From the NCBI GenBank assembly GCA_030142905.1, contig JASJOG010000019.1:1648501-1712500 (forward strand): 64,000 nt of DNA. Direction: 5' to 3'. Shown one piece after another: positions 1 through 9,317 of this stretch. Position numbers and translations under genes: made by a program. Under the pieces are notes generated by a model that saw only the letters and a list, made by a program, of their open reading frames with translations, was not told the DNA's origin and did no database searches. The stretch's first letter is position 1, and every line of letters starts with the position of its first letter. Source of the DNA: Heliopora coerulea (Eukaryota > Cnidaria > Anthozoa > Scleralcyonacea > Helioporidae).

Positions 1-183
1 TTAATTTAAAAAATTATCTAAATATCTAAAATATATCTAAATGAATAGTGAGTAAAAAAAACTGCCTTAAACTTCGTTATACCTATAATGTATTACACTG
101 AAGGCTAGCAAAGGAGCAAGTAAATTGTGATCACAAGATTCCATTTCAGTGGCTGTTAAACAGGTACTGTTAGGTCTGCAAGG

Positions 184-460
184 TCACACACAAAGACACA
201 AACGATTATTAAAATTTGCTAGATTAAACCTATCTTGGTGGAAATTTTTTAAAATTTCTACAAATTGTTTTTCACAGGCTCGGATGGCGTCTTGCCATTT
301 ATTTTTAAATTGTGTTCGTATCGACACGTTTGGCGTCACCTTTATTTGTAGCTCCTTTGGAGTTGCGCCTCTTGAAAGTTTTCTGAGGCTACGTCTGTGG
401 TGCCTCGCAGCTCCCTTCGAGAAGCCAATTCCTCTTGTGATCTGAATATAAATCCAACAT
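184..460 (-). pseudogene. Array module alpha in unit A1
   Basis: A minus-strand frame is open across this interval without an ATG near its start. It encodes a basic, helix-rich module with the landmarks RHHRRSLRKL, GATPKELQIKVTP and KNKWQDAIRACEKQ, and stops at 184-186. It aligns by eye with the module in 698-982 and with those in the B units, so one unit carries two diverged copies of one domain. The pattern of an HxxxLRxL helix, TPxGL, then a K-W-D-x-I-x-x-C helix resembles the region upstream of reverse transcriptase in some Penelope-like and cnidarian retroelement proteins. That link is recalled, not verified. Confidence 0.4.
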
Positions 461-697
461 AGAGTGTACTCATAGGAAGTAAATGATGCACACTAATGTA
501 GGCGCGTAACAAAAGAGGACAGAACTGTCGTCAATCGTCGGGCGTTCTTACGTCTGTCTTCCGATAGATAGCGTCTGGAGATTCTCTAACATTTGGGCGA
601 ATGCTACAAAAGCTCAGCAGTTTGTCGTGGTCCACTGAACTGCATTCCAGCCCAATATTTAATTTCGATCATATACAAATTTGTGAAAAGAACTTTT

Positions 698-982
698 TTA
701 ATCTTTAGAAATTTTTTTAATATTGGAATTTGCAATACTTTTCATTTCTTCGTGATATGTGGACACTATTTCTACAAGTTTGCTTTCGCAAAGTTTAATT
801 GCGTCGTTGAATTTATTTAGCAGTTGTTTTGGTAGAGGATCATTTGGCTTGACCCTAATTTTCAGTGACTCCGGAGTTGCTCCTTTTCTTAATTTTCGGA
901 GGCAACGGACATGGTGTTTCCTTACCCCTAGCCAATATGGAATCCCTCTCCTCCTTATGAAGGAGGTAGTAGCCGGAGGCAA
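698..982 (-). CDS. Array module beta, 94-codon ORF in unit A1
   Basis: Minus-strand ORF with landmarks SFIRRRGIPYWLG, RKHHVRCLRKLRKG, TPESLKIRVKP and NKFNDAIKLCESKL, ending in a lysine-rich tail. It is a paralogue of module alpha. The N-terminal part (about residues 1-14) comes from a small internal duplication plus a 34-bp insert and is probably not original coding sequence. No splice signals or promoter are evident. It is either a degenerate retroelement-derived module amplified as a satellite or an exon-like repeat; function unknown. Confidence 0.35.
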   Translation of the reverse strand: MPPATTSFIRRRGIPYWLGVRKHHVRCLRKLRKGATPESLKIRVKPNDPLPKQLLNKFNDAIKLCESKLVEIVSTYHEEMKSIANSNIKKISKD

Positions 983-1565
983 GGGACATGGTGTTTCCTT
1001 ACCCCTAGCGAATATTGAATTGTGTCCGGTGGGGAGCTACTGGATCGGACGAAAGACTATTCCACTTCTCGTGTCCAGATAGTTCTACTATCAACGGTCA
1101 ACATAACGTATTCGCAATATCAGTTGCCATATTTTCAAAAATCAGTTCCATCGCGAATGTTTTCTATATGTAGGTGCAGTGGATAGCTGATTTGATAACT
1201 CTCTACGTATATAAGTAAAAAAATTCTTAGTAAAAATGTAAATATATAAATAAAAAGAAATAATGAAATACGTGTCGAAATAATTAAACAAAAAAGTATC
1301 TAAATATCATAAGTATATTCACCTCGCGCGTGGAGACAGTGGTAGTGTAAAAGGTAGATGAAGACTAATACTCTCTACATATTTAATTTAAAAAATTATC
1401 TAAATATCTAAAATATATCTAAATGAATAGTGAGTAAAAAAAACTGCCTTAAACTTCGTTATACCTATAATGTATTACACTGAAGGCTAGCAAAGGAGCA
1501 AGTAAATTGTGATCACAAGATTCCATTTCAGTGGCTGTTAAACAGGTACTGTTAGGTCTGCAAGG

Positions 1566-1842
1566 TCACACACAAAGACACAAACGATTATTAAAATTTG
1601 CTAGATTAAACCTATCTTGGTGGAAATTTTTTAAAATTTCTACAAATTGTTTTTCACAGGCTCGGATGGCGTCTTGCCATTTATTTTTAAATTGTGTTCG
1701 TATCGACACGTTTGGCGTCACCTTTATTTGTAGCTCCTTTGGAGTTGCGCCTCTTGAAAGTTTTCTGAGGCTACGTCTGTGGTGCCTCGCAGCTCCCTTC
1801 CAGAAGCCAATTCCTCTTGTGATCTGAATATAAATCCAACAT
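1566..1842 (-). pseudogene. Array module alpha in unit A2
   Basis: Same frame and landmarks as the alpha module in A1, offset 1,382, with Q replacing S/E-type changes from single substitutions such as base 1,801. It is open across the module but lacks a convincing start codon. Confidence 0.38.
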
Positions 1843-2079
1843 AGAGTGTACTCATAGGAAGTAAATGATGCACACTAATGTAGGCGCGTAACAAAAGAGG
1901 ACAGAACTGTCGTCAATCGTCGGGCGTTCTTACGTCTGTCTTCCGATAGATAGCGTCTGGAGATTCTCTAACATTTGGGCGAATGCTACAAAAGCTCAGC
2001 AGTTTGTCGTGGTCCACTGAATTGCATTCCAGCCCAATATTTAATTTCGATCATATACAAATTTGTGAAAAGAACTTTT

Positions 2080-2364
2080 TTAATCTTTAGAAATTTTTTT
2101 AATATTGGAATTTGCAATACTTTTCATTTCTTCGTGATATGTGGACACTATTTCTACAAGTTTGCTTTCGCAAAGTTTAATTGCGTCGTTGAATTTATTT
2201 AGCAGTTGTTTTGGTAGAGGATCATTTGGCTTGACCCTAATTTTCAGTGACTCCGGAGTTGCTCCTTTTCTTAATTTTCGGAGGCAACGGACATGGTGTT
2301 TCCTTACCCCTAGCCAATATGGAATCCCTCTCCTCCTTATGAAGGAGGTAGTAGCCGGAGGCAA
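2080..2364 (-). CDS. Array module beta ORF in unit A2
   Basis: Identical 94-residue product to the beta ORF in unit A1. Identity of the protein here reflects identity of the whole repeat, so it is not evidence of selection on the protein. Confidence 0.33.
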   Translation of the reverse strand: MPPATTSFIRRRGIPYWLGVRKHHVRCLRKLRKGATPESLKIRVKPNDPLPKQLLNKFNDAIKLCESKLVEIVSTYHEEMKSIANSNIKKISKD

Positions 2365-2947
2365 GGGACATGGTGTTTCCTTACCCCTAGCGAATATTGA
2401 ATTGTGTCCGGTGGGGAGCTACTGGATCGGACGAAAGACTATTCCACTTCTCGTGTCCAGATAGTTCTACTATCAACGGTCAACATAACGTATTCGCAAT
2501 ATCAGTTGCCATATTTTCAAAAATCAGTTCCATCGCGAATGTTTTCTATATGTAGGTGCAGTGGATAGCTGATTTGATAACTCTCTACGTATATAAGTAA
2601 AAAAATTCTTAGTAAAAATCTCAATATATAAATAAAAAGAAATAATGAAATACGTGTCGAAATAATTAAACAAAAAAGTATCTAAATATCATAAGTATAT
2701 TCACCTCGCGCGTGGAGACAGTGGTAGTGTAAAAGGTAGATGAAGACTAATACTCTCTACATATTTAATTTAAAAAATTATCTAAATATCTAAAATATAT
2801 CTAAATGAATAGTGAGTAAAAAAAAATGCCTTAAACTTCGTTATACCTATAATGTATTACACTGAAGGCTAGCAAAGGAGCAAGTAAATTGTGATCACAA
2901 GATTCCATTTCAGTGGCTGTTAAACAGGTACTGTTAGGTCTGCAAGG

Positions 2948-3224
2948 TCACACACAAAGACACAAACGGTTATTAAAATTTGCTAGATTAAACCTATCTT
3001 GGTGGAAATTTTTTAAAATTTCTACAAATTGTTTTTCACAGGCTCGGATGGCGTCTTGCCATTTATTTTTAAATTGTGTTCGTATCGACACGTTTGGCGT
3101 CACCTTTATTTGTAGCTCCTTTGGAGTTGCGCCTCTTGAAAGTTTTCTGAGGCTACGTCTGTGGTGCCTCGCAGCTCCCTTCGAGAAGCCAATTCCTCTT
3201 GTGATCTGAATATAAATCCAACAT
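2948..3224 (-). pseudogene. Array module alpha in unit A3
   Basis: Third alpha module, with the same frame and landmarks as those at 184-460 and 1,566-1,842, and again without a plausible initiator. Confidence 0.38.
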
Positions 3225-3461
3225 AGAGTGTACTCATAGGAAGTAAATGATGCACACTAATGTAGGCGCGTAACAAAAGAGGACAGAACTGTCGTCAATC
3301 GTCGGGCGTTCTTACGTCTGTCTTCCGATAGATAGCGTCTGGAGATTCTCTAACATTTGGGCGAATGCTACAAAAGCTCAGCAGTTTGTCGTGGTCCACT
3401 GAACTGCATTCCAGCCCAATATTTAATTTCGATCATATACAAATTTGTGAAAAGAACTTTT

Positions 3462-3746
3462 TTAATCTTTAGAAATTTTTTTAATATTGGAATTTGCAAT
3501 ACTTTTCATTTCTTCGTGATATGTGGACACTATTTCTACAAGTTTGCTTTCGCAAAGTTTAATTGCGTCGTTGAATTTATTTAGCAGTTGTTTTGGTAGA
3601 GGATCATTTGGCTTGACCCTAATTTTCAGTGACTCCGGAGTTGCTCCTTTTCTTAATTTTCGGAGGCAACGGACATGGTGTTTCCTTACCCCTAGCCAAT
3701 ATGGAATCCCTCTCCTCCTTATGAAGGAGGTAGTAGCCGGAGGCAA
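3462..3746 (-). CDS. Array module beta ORF in unit A3
   Basis: Identical 94-residue product to the beta ORFs of A1 and A2. It sits just left of the A/B transition of this unit. Confidence 0.33.
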   Translation of the reverse strand: MPPATTSFIRRRGIPYWLGVRKHHVRCLRKLRKGATPESLKIRVKPNDPLPKQLLNKFNDAIKLCESKLVEIVSTYHEEMKSIANSNIKKISKD

Positions 3747-4145
3747 GGGACATGGTGTTTCCTTACCCCTAGCGAATATTGAATTGTGTCCGGTGGGGAG
3801 CTACTGGATCGGACGAAAGACTATTCCACTTCTCGTGTCCAGATAGTTCTACTATCAACGGTCAACATAACGTATTCGCAATATCAGTTGCCATATTTTC
3901 AAAAATCAGTTCCATCGCGAATGTTTTCTATATGTAGGTGCAGTGGATAGCTGATTTGATAACTCTCTACGTATATAAGTAAAAAAATTCTTAGTAAAAA
4001 TCTAAATATATAAATAAAAAGAAAAAAGGAAATACGCGTCGAAATGATTTTTTTTAATCATCTAAATATAACAAAAAATACCCACATCACGCGTGGAGAC
4101 AGCGGTATTGTAAAAGGTTGACGAAGCCTAATACTCTCTACATAT

Positions 4146-5407
4146 TTAATTTAAATAATTGTCAAAATATCTGAAATATATCTAAATGAATAGTGAGTAA
4201 AAAAAAATACCTTAAACTTTGTTATACCTATAATGTATTACACTGAAAGCTAGCAAAGGAGCAGGTAAATTGTGATCTCAAGATTCCATTTCAGTGGCTG
4301 TTAAACAGATCAAGTTATTACTCCGTAACCGAAAGCCGGCCGGCCACTAAGTTTCCTACAACATTAGATAGTGATTAAGAATCTATGGCATTTCGGCAAA
4401 TTCCATAAAAGGTCAGTAGTTTGTCGGAGTCCACTGAACTGCAATCTAGACCAGGATTTAATTTGGATCCGTATAGAAATTTGTGAAAACTTTTTTCAAT
4501 TTTGAAAATTTTTAATATTGAAATTTGCTACTTTCAGTTGATCTTCATGGAACTCTTCCAAAATTACGAGCTGTTTTTCGCATGTAATGATGGCGTCTTG
4601 CCATTTATTTTGCAGTTGTTTTGGTAGAGGATCATTTGGCTTGACCCTAGTTTTCAGTGACTCCGGAGTTACTCCTTTTCTTAATTTTCGGAAGCAACGG
4701 ACATGGTGTTTCCTTACCCCTAGCCAATATTTAATCCCTCTCCTCCTTATGAAAGAGGTAGTAGCCGGAAGCAAGGGACATGGTGTTTCCTTATCCCTAG
4801 CCAATATTGAATTCCTTTGGTCATCTGAATATAAATCAATAAAGATGGAGGTTAATCATGAAGGAATAACTGATTTGCATTAATGTGAGGATGGGGCAAA
4901 GAGGACAGAACTGTCGTCAATCGTCGGGCATTCTTCCGACTGTCTTTTACAGGTTAGGATGGCGTCTTGCCATTTGGTTTTCAATTGTTGCGGTAACTCC
5001 TCGTTTAGCGTTACTTCTGGTACAGAATCGTTCGGCTGGGAGATTCCGTATCCGGTGGGGAGCCACCGGATCGGACGAAAGACTATTCCACTTCTCGTGT
5101 CCAGATAGTTCTACTGTCAACGGTCAAAATAACGTATTCGCAATATCAGTTGCCATATTTTCAAAAATCAGTTCCATCTCGAATGTTTTATATATGTTGG
5201 TGCAGTGGGTAGCTGATTTGATAACTCTCTACGTATAAAAGTAAAAAAATTCTTAGTAAAAATCTAAATTTATAAATGAAAAGAAAAAAGGAAATACGCG
5301 TCGAAATGATTTTTTTTCATCATTTAAATATAACAAAAAATACCCACCTCACGCGTGGAGACAGCGGTATTGTAAAAGGTTGACGAAGACTAATACTCTC
5401 TACATAT
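4146..5407. repeat. Tandem array 1, unit B1 (1,262 bp)
   Basis: A diverged, shorter unit starting with the same AT-rich motif (TTAATTTAAATAATTG). It carries one open minus-strand module (4,496-4,804) and, around 4,915-5,035 on the minus strand, a degenerate partial module containing LPQQLKTKWQDAILTCK. Its right half (from about 5,041) matches the right part of A units from about 1,022. The corresponding unit in array 2 lies at 27,977-29,239, offset 23,832. Confidence 0.85.
4496..4804 (-). CDS. Array module in unit B1, 102-codon ORF
   Basis: Diverged member of the same family, with landmarks KYWLGVRKHHVRCFRKL, GVTPESLKTRVKP, LPKQLQNKWQDAIITCEKQ and EEFHEDQLKVANFNI. Its upstream neighbour frame reads IQYWLGIRKHHVPCF before a stop. 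The helix start is therefore present twice, out of frame, flanking the 34-bp insert, and the present N-terminus is a product of that duplication. The second half agrees closely with 5,720-6,025 despite nucleotide divergence. Confidence 0.38.
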   Translation of the reverse strand: MARDKETPCPLLPATTSFIRRRGIKYWLGVRKHHVRCFRKLRKGVTPESLKTRVKPNDPLPKQLQNKWQDAIITCEKQLVILEEFHEDQLKVANFNIKNFQN

Positions 5408-6120
5408 TTAATTTAAATAATTGTCAAAATATCTGAAATATATCTAAATGAATAGTGAGTAAAAAAAAATACCTTAAACTTTGTTATACCTATAATGTAT
5501 TACACTGAAGGCTAGCAAAGGAACAGCTAAGTTATGATCACGAGATTCCATTTCAATGGCTGTTAAACAGATCAAGTTACTACTCTGTAATCGAAAGCCG
5601 ACCGGCCACTAAGTTTCCTACAACATTAGATAGTGATTAAGAATCTATGGCATTTCGGCAAATTTCATAAAAGGTCAGTAGTTTGTCGGAGTCCACTAAA
5701 CTGCATTCTAGACCAGTATTTAATTTGGATCCGTATAGAAATTTGTGAGACCTTTTTTTAATTTTGAAAATTTGATATTGAAATTTGCTACTTTCAGTTG
5801 ATCTTCATGGAACTCTTCCAAAATTTTTACGAGCTGTTTTTCGCATACAATGATGGTGTCTAGCCATTTATTTTGGAGTTGTTTGGGTAACGCCACTTTG
5901 GGCGTGACCTTAACTTTCAGTCCCTTTGGTGTTGTGCCTTCCCGCAGGTTCCGTAAGCACCGTCTGTGGTGCCTCGCCGCTTCTCTCCAAAATTGGGGTT
6001 CTTTGGTCATCTGAATACAAACCAATAAAGATGGAGTTTACTCATAGGAAGTAACTGATGGACATTAATGCAGGGATGGGACAAAAGGAGGACAAAACTG
6101 TCGTCAATTGTCGGGCAATC
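5408..6120. repeat. Tandem array 1, unit B2, truncated last unit
   Basis: The last unit starts normally and keeps one module (5,720-6,025) but stops resembling the others after about 6,120, where non-array sequence follows. The same truncation point exists in array 2 (about 29,955), so it predates the segment duplication. Confidence 0.8.
5720..6025 (-). CDS. Array module in unit B2, 101-codon ORF
   Basis: Cleanest example of the module because it lacks the 34-bp insert. Order: MTKEPQFW, AARHHRRCLRNLREG, TTPKGLKVKVTPKV, LPKQLQNKWLDTIIVCEKQ, LEEFHEDQLKVANFNI, then a lysine-rich tail. Two amphipathic helices separated by a TPxGL turn are likely. Upstream (higher coordinates) lies a conserved leader found at other copies, including an inverted one at 15.9-16.9 kb, which suggests this end is the original left part of a mobile element. 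Product unknown. Confidence 0.42.
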   Translation of the reverse strand: MVCIQMTKEPQFWREAARHHRRCLRNLREGTTPKGLKVKVTPKVALPKQLQNKWLDTIIVCEKQLVKILEEFHEDQLKVANFNIKFSKLKKGLTNFYTDPN

Positions 6121-7190
6121 TTACTTGTGTAAGACCAGGCTTTCTGATCATTGCGATTTTAACGATAAGGTCGATGTGCATCAAGAACGGTCCTAAAACT
6201 GGTCATACTTTCCGTAAGAATTAAGATAAACGATAAGTGGAAAAATGCTCATTTTTGCGATTTTTTACAACTAGTGTGAACCAGGGTCAATAAAGACAAG
6301 TCAATAATTGGATGCATGATTAAATTTGACTAATTACTCATTTTATCAAAAGAAACAATTATTGACAGCTGCGGACTGGAGGTCCAGTGAGGCGTAATTA
6401 AAATTTTATTATCCTTGATGTATGGTAGAATGGTGTTAATGGTCGTCTGTTGGAGCTATGGAATGACCTTTGATGCAAATGGTTACGTATGTACGCTAGT
6501 GAATGTTGATTAAAATAACTGAGATGGGCGTTAATGATAGTATGTTTTCTGGCAATGAACAAGAAAAGGTGTAGTATTTAGAACTATTGTTCCCAGCTAG
6601 CCATGTTTGCTTGGCAAGGAGTTAAATATGTTGACTGGATAAAAGTATCTCGTACCTGAGAGGTCATGTTCCTCAATTTTCTTCTTCTCTGATTTTTCTT
6701 TCTGAAGTTAGGGCCTACATGATTGTTTATTAAATCATAGTGATGAGTAACCTTAACTAAAAGCAACTGAGGGATTTATTTGCCCCCGCCTAAATGGGCG
6801 GAATACAGGCACTTAGCCCAACTACGTTCGTTTGTTTCGGAAAAATCCGTGAATTGAGCTTTTAACACGAAATTTAGTTTTCGATTGGAGCACTCTAAGG
6901 ATATGGTGTCAGGAAATTTTTTTCATGTTACAATTCCGAAGTAGTATTTCCAGCATTTCGAATTCTCTGTTACTTCATAAAGAAGCAAAATGACTTAAAC
7001 TGACGTGTGCTTGAGCTATATTCCGTTATTTTTAAGAAAAATGATTATGCACGACCAGGCTAAATTGCGGAAAAGACGCCAAAATTACGTTAATTTTACT
7101 CTTTCATCCCCAAGAAAAGGACTTTAAGGTGATGTACGTGACTTGGTAACGTGAAACAGAACAAATGCACTACAGCTAAAGAATATTTTA
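6121..7190. other. Non-coding flank shared by array-family copies
   Basis: No gene recognised. Bases 6,121-6,575 match, inverted, 15,890-16,400, and include a motif reading on the minus strand as CCAGAAAACATACTATCATT, also found at 15.9, 17.05 and 17.95 kb. A 60-codon minus ORF (6,584-6,766) has an identical translation in the other segment copy but no recognisable motif. From 6,780 to 7,190 nothing was recognised. Confidence 0.6.
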
Positions 7191-7199
7191 AAACATACT

Positions 7200-7870
7200 G
7201 GTACTTTAATAGACGTACTGTTATTTATGGCTGGAAGCAGCTGTTGGTACCAAGCTAGATGGCTGAGCGGATGATGTACTTAGCATATTTAGAAATTCAT
7301 AATTGTAACATCAATGTCAGTGCAACAGACATTTATACTGGCTGCAGAGGTTTTTCTGAAATGTTCATATACATGTTTTAGCTTCTTATTTATATGTTTA
7401 TAAAGGCTCAATATTTATTCTGGATATATGAACTGATTATCTCGATGTAATCACTTCCTACTAAATGGAAAGAAATCGTGTGACGGATGGTTTATTGTGC
7501 TTGGATACGAAACTTGACAATTAAGAAATTTTGCGAGAAAGTAACGTGATATTTTTGTCACATAAATTTTTTAACATCTTGGCCACTTTATTATGCGTGT
7601 GAAATGTTGTGATTAGTGGTATGTGTAAAGTCAAATTTCTTATGTGTTTAAGTCAGGATATATTGTTGTAGGCAAATAAATTTGACTTTATTAGTGTACT
7701 GCATTAATGTTATATGTGAGGGAGATAGGCGAGTATTTTAATTCACGTACTGTCATTTCGTGCTGGAGCTGCACTTGATCTCGCCCTAGACGCCCCAGCA
7801 GATGATGTAGTTGGCATATCTAGAAATTCACAGTAACATAAATGTTAGTGGTACGGACATTTATACTGGC
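7200..7870. repeat. 533-bp tandem repeat, two copies (second partial)
   Basis: Sequence starting near 7,205 (TTAATAGACGTACTGTTATT) recurs with divergence near 7,738 (TTAATTCACGTACTGTCATT). The shared part covers the dyad around GGCATATCTAGAAATTCA and the GACATTTATACTGGCT motif. The other segment copy carries three such repeats, so the number varies. Confidence 0.75.
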
Positions 7871-7961
7871 TAGAAAGGTTTTTCTTTCACAATTTATTTG
7901 GAATTATGTACTTTATCTGCGCTATTTGCCCCAGACTTTCCCGCGTCGAGATGACTCACTC

Positions 7962-8482
7962 TCAGAGATAGTTAAACATGATATGTACTTTTTTTAAAGC
8001 TTCTAGCTCCCCGAGGTGATTTTCTTCTGCAATGGCCATGAAGGCATTTAAGCAGTCCCGTTGTGCAGCATCCCTCTCCTCCTTATGAAGGAGGTAGTAG
8101 CCGCTCAGGGGGGCCTGCACGTTGACCCTGAGGTTTGGTGATGTCTTTTCACCTTCATGGTGCACGAGTGTTTTGTATCTCCGGAGGCGGTACCTCCTCT
8201 AGCTATATCTATATGTATAACACACTGAAAGCTCCATTCTCCACTTAACTTCAAGGTTTCATTTATGAGGGCTTGCAGGGACGAATAATCGCCAGTCCAT
8301 TTATTTTTTCCTTTGGATGTTTTCGTCAAATGATTAGTCAAATCGCCTTCCATAACATTTTTTTTCACTGATGGTACTTCGGAGCTTGCCTTGACACTTC
8401 TACTTATGAGCTCCGGCTTGCGGACGCTTCTTCTTTGTCGTCGTAATCTCGAATGCGTAATCTTGAATGTTTTACCTGTCAC
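7962..8482 (-). pseudogene. Minus-strand degenerate coding remnant
   Basis: Two overlapping minus frames look protein-like. One (8,105-8,482) contains KWTGDYSSLQALINETLKL followed by SGEWS; the other (7,962-8,165) contains GYYLLHKEERDAAQRDCLNA and NHLGELEALKKVHIMF. The frame switches near 8,150, so this is a decayed ORF or two exons. The GDYSSLQ...LKLSGEWS phrase is reminiscent of a small domain common in cnidarian hypothetical proteins (recollection only). The other segment copy has further frameshifts. This locus contains the 34 bases (8,070-8,103) also inserted in array modules. Confidence 0.4.
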
Positions 8483-8559
8483 TCAATTCCAGATGAAACT
8501 CCTGTCCTTTGTCTGTACTATATATTGTACAGTATATATTACAGTATATATTAAATATT

Positions 8560-8611
8560 AAAATTTACAAATTCCTATACCCGTTACTAGGTATAGGAAT
8601 TTGTAAATTTT
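8560..8611. other. Perfect 22-bp hairpin with 8-nt loop
   Basis: Arms 8,560-8,581 and 8,590-8,611 are exact reverse complements (left arm ends in ATTCCTATACC) around the loop CGTTACTA. The hairpin is AT-rich and lies next to three TATATT-type short repeats. It is unchanged in the other segment copy (32,940-32,991). It could be a remnant of a small palindromic element or a structured RNA. Confidence 0.8.
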
Positions 8612-8827
8612 TGACAGAATAACAATGGTCTCATGTTAAATGTTTGGCTGACGTTCATCTAAGTGACTACCTAAAGTCCTTAGAAAATTGTTTCTAAGCC
8701 CTGAACACACATCAAAACTGAAAATACTTAACAGTGATATAGAAGTAGAATGTGGTGCAGGCAGTGTTGAACGACGCGGAAAAAAAAATACCCAGAAGGA
8801 TAAAATTACCGAAAATTGGAAGAAGTA

Positions 8828-8880
8828 CTGACGTTTCGAGCGAAGGTCCTCCGTCAGATGAGCCTTTGCTCGAAAGGTCG
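8828..8880 (-). other. Penelope-type terminal motif
   Basis: On the minus strand the sequence contains CTGACGGAGG...GCTCGAAACGTC. This resembles the CTGACGAAGG...CGAAACGTC signature I associate with ends of Penelope-like elements, which are reported to carry hammerhead-ribozyme motifs. One core base differs (CTGACGG rather than CTGANGA). No reverse transcriptase is adjacent, so it would be a terminal relic. Confidence 0.35.
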
Positions 8881-9008
8881 GTATAGTTCCCTGACCGATT
8901 CGCCTTTTTGTTTTTAAACGGTGTACACAGATAGTTCTTTAAGTTTACCTGGCACGTTATCCACTTGCCACTCCATGCTGACATTCTTGAGAACCCTCTA
9001 ATAATCAG

Positions 9009-9317
9009 TTATCTAGTCAGCAAATTGCTTGCTTGACTTAAATATAACAGTTGAAAATGGAAATCAACCATCCTAAGTAAATTGTTCACGACGTGCAGCT
9101 GCTTTGGTGTTTTACAAGACTTCTGCATAAACCATATTAACTCCTTCCCTTGCGGAGGTGTGTTCCTCATTGACGAGTAAAATCGTCTGGTGTCAGCTAG
9201 GGTGAAATACTGGAGTTCCTCCTCGGTCGGAAAAAGTTTCAACTCGTGCTTGCCAGACAAGTTTACATTTCCTGTTTGTTTCTTGAACGGTTCATTCCAT
9301 TCAAGAAGTGCAAACCA
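9009..9317 (-). CDS. Conserved minus-strand exon-like ORF
   Basis: An 83-codon frame (9,009-9,260) extends upstream without a stop to an AG acceptor ending CTTGTAG just above 9,317, giving WFALLEWNEPFKKQTG at its start. Later landmarks are ELKLFPTEEELQYFTLADT and QGKELIWFMQKSCKTPKQ. The composition is that of a real soluble protein. The copy at 33,389-33,697 has the same 83 residues; among the few base differences, one changes residue V to G upstream and one is synonymous. No clear donor precedes the stop. I do not recognise the family. It may be an exon of a duplicated gene fragment or part of a retroelement ORF. Confidence 0.4.
   Translation of the reverse strand, partial: WFALLEWNEPFKKQTGNVNLSGKHELKLFPTEEELQYFTLADTRRFYSSMRNTPPQGKELIWFMQKSCKTPKQLHVVNNLLRMVDFHFQLLYLSQASNLLTR

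Larger units (their letters stand above)
1..1382. repeat. Tandem array 1, unit A1 (1,382 bp)
   Basis: First visible copy of a 1,382-bp unit; the window opens at or inside it, so the array may extend to the left. The same sequence restarts at 1,383 and 2,765 with only scattered single-base differences. The unit holds an AT-rich segment, two minus-strand protein-like modules (184-460 and 698-982), a small internal duplication around 901-1,010, and a GC-richer stretch near 1,321 beginning CACCTCGCGCGTGGAG. Near-identity of the copies indicates recent amplification or homogenisation. Confidence 0.9.
1383..2764. repeat. Tandem array 1, unit A2 (1,382 bp)
   Basis: Second copy, collinear with A1 at an offset of 1,382. 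Differences are few, for example base 1,801 (C here, G in A1) and base 2,022 (T here, C in A1). Both minus-strand modules are preserved. Confidence 0.9.
2765..4145. repeat. Tandem array 1, unit A3
   Basis: Third copy. It is nearly identical to A1 and A2 until about 4,020, where the sequence switches to the variant typical of type B units (ACGCGTGGAG and TTGACGAAG forms). This copy is therefore an A/B transition, consistent with unequal exchange between unit types. Confidence 0.88.

Noticed and set aside
149..445. 98-codon plus ORF repeated in each A unit
   Set aside because: It is the opposite-strand shadow of module alpha. The minus strand shows the conserved family pattern, the plus strand does not. 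The same applies to the 107-codon plus ORFs over the beta modules and the 75-codon ORFs next to them.
4885..5238. 117-codon plus ORF in unit B1 and its copy at 28,717-29,070
   Set aside because: Overlaps a degenerate minus-strand module (LPQQLKTKWQDAILTCK). The plus product has no independent support.
7962..8482. A functional gene from the combined frames
   Set aside because: The two copies carry different frame lesions, and the frame changes inside the region without convincing splice sites.
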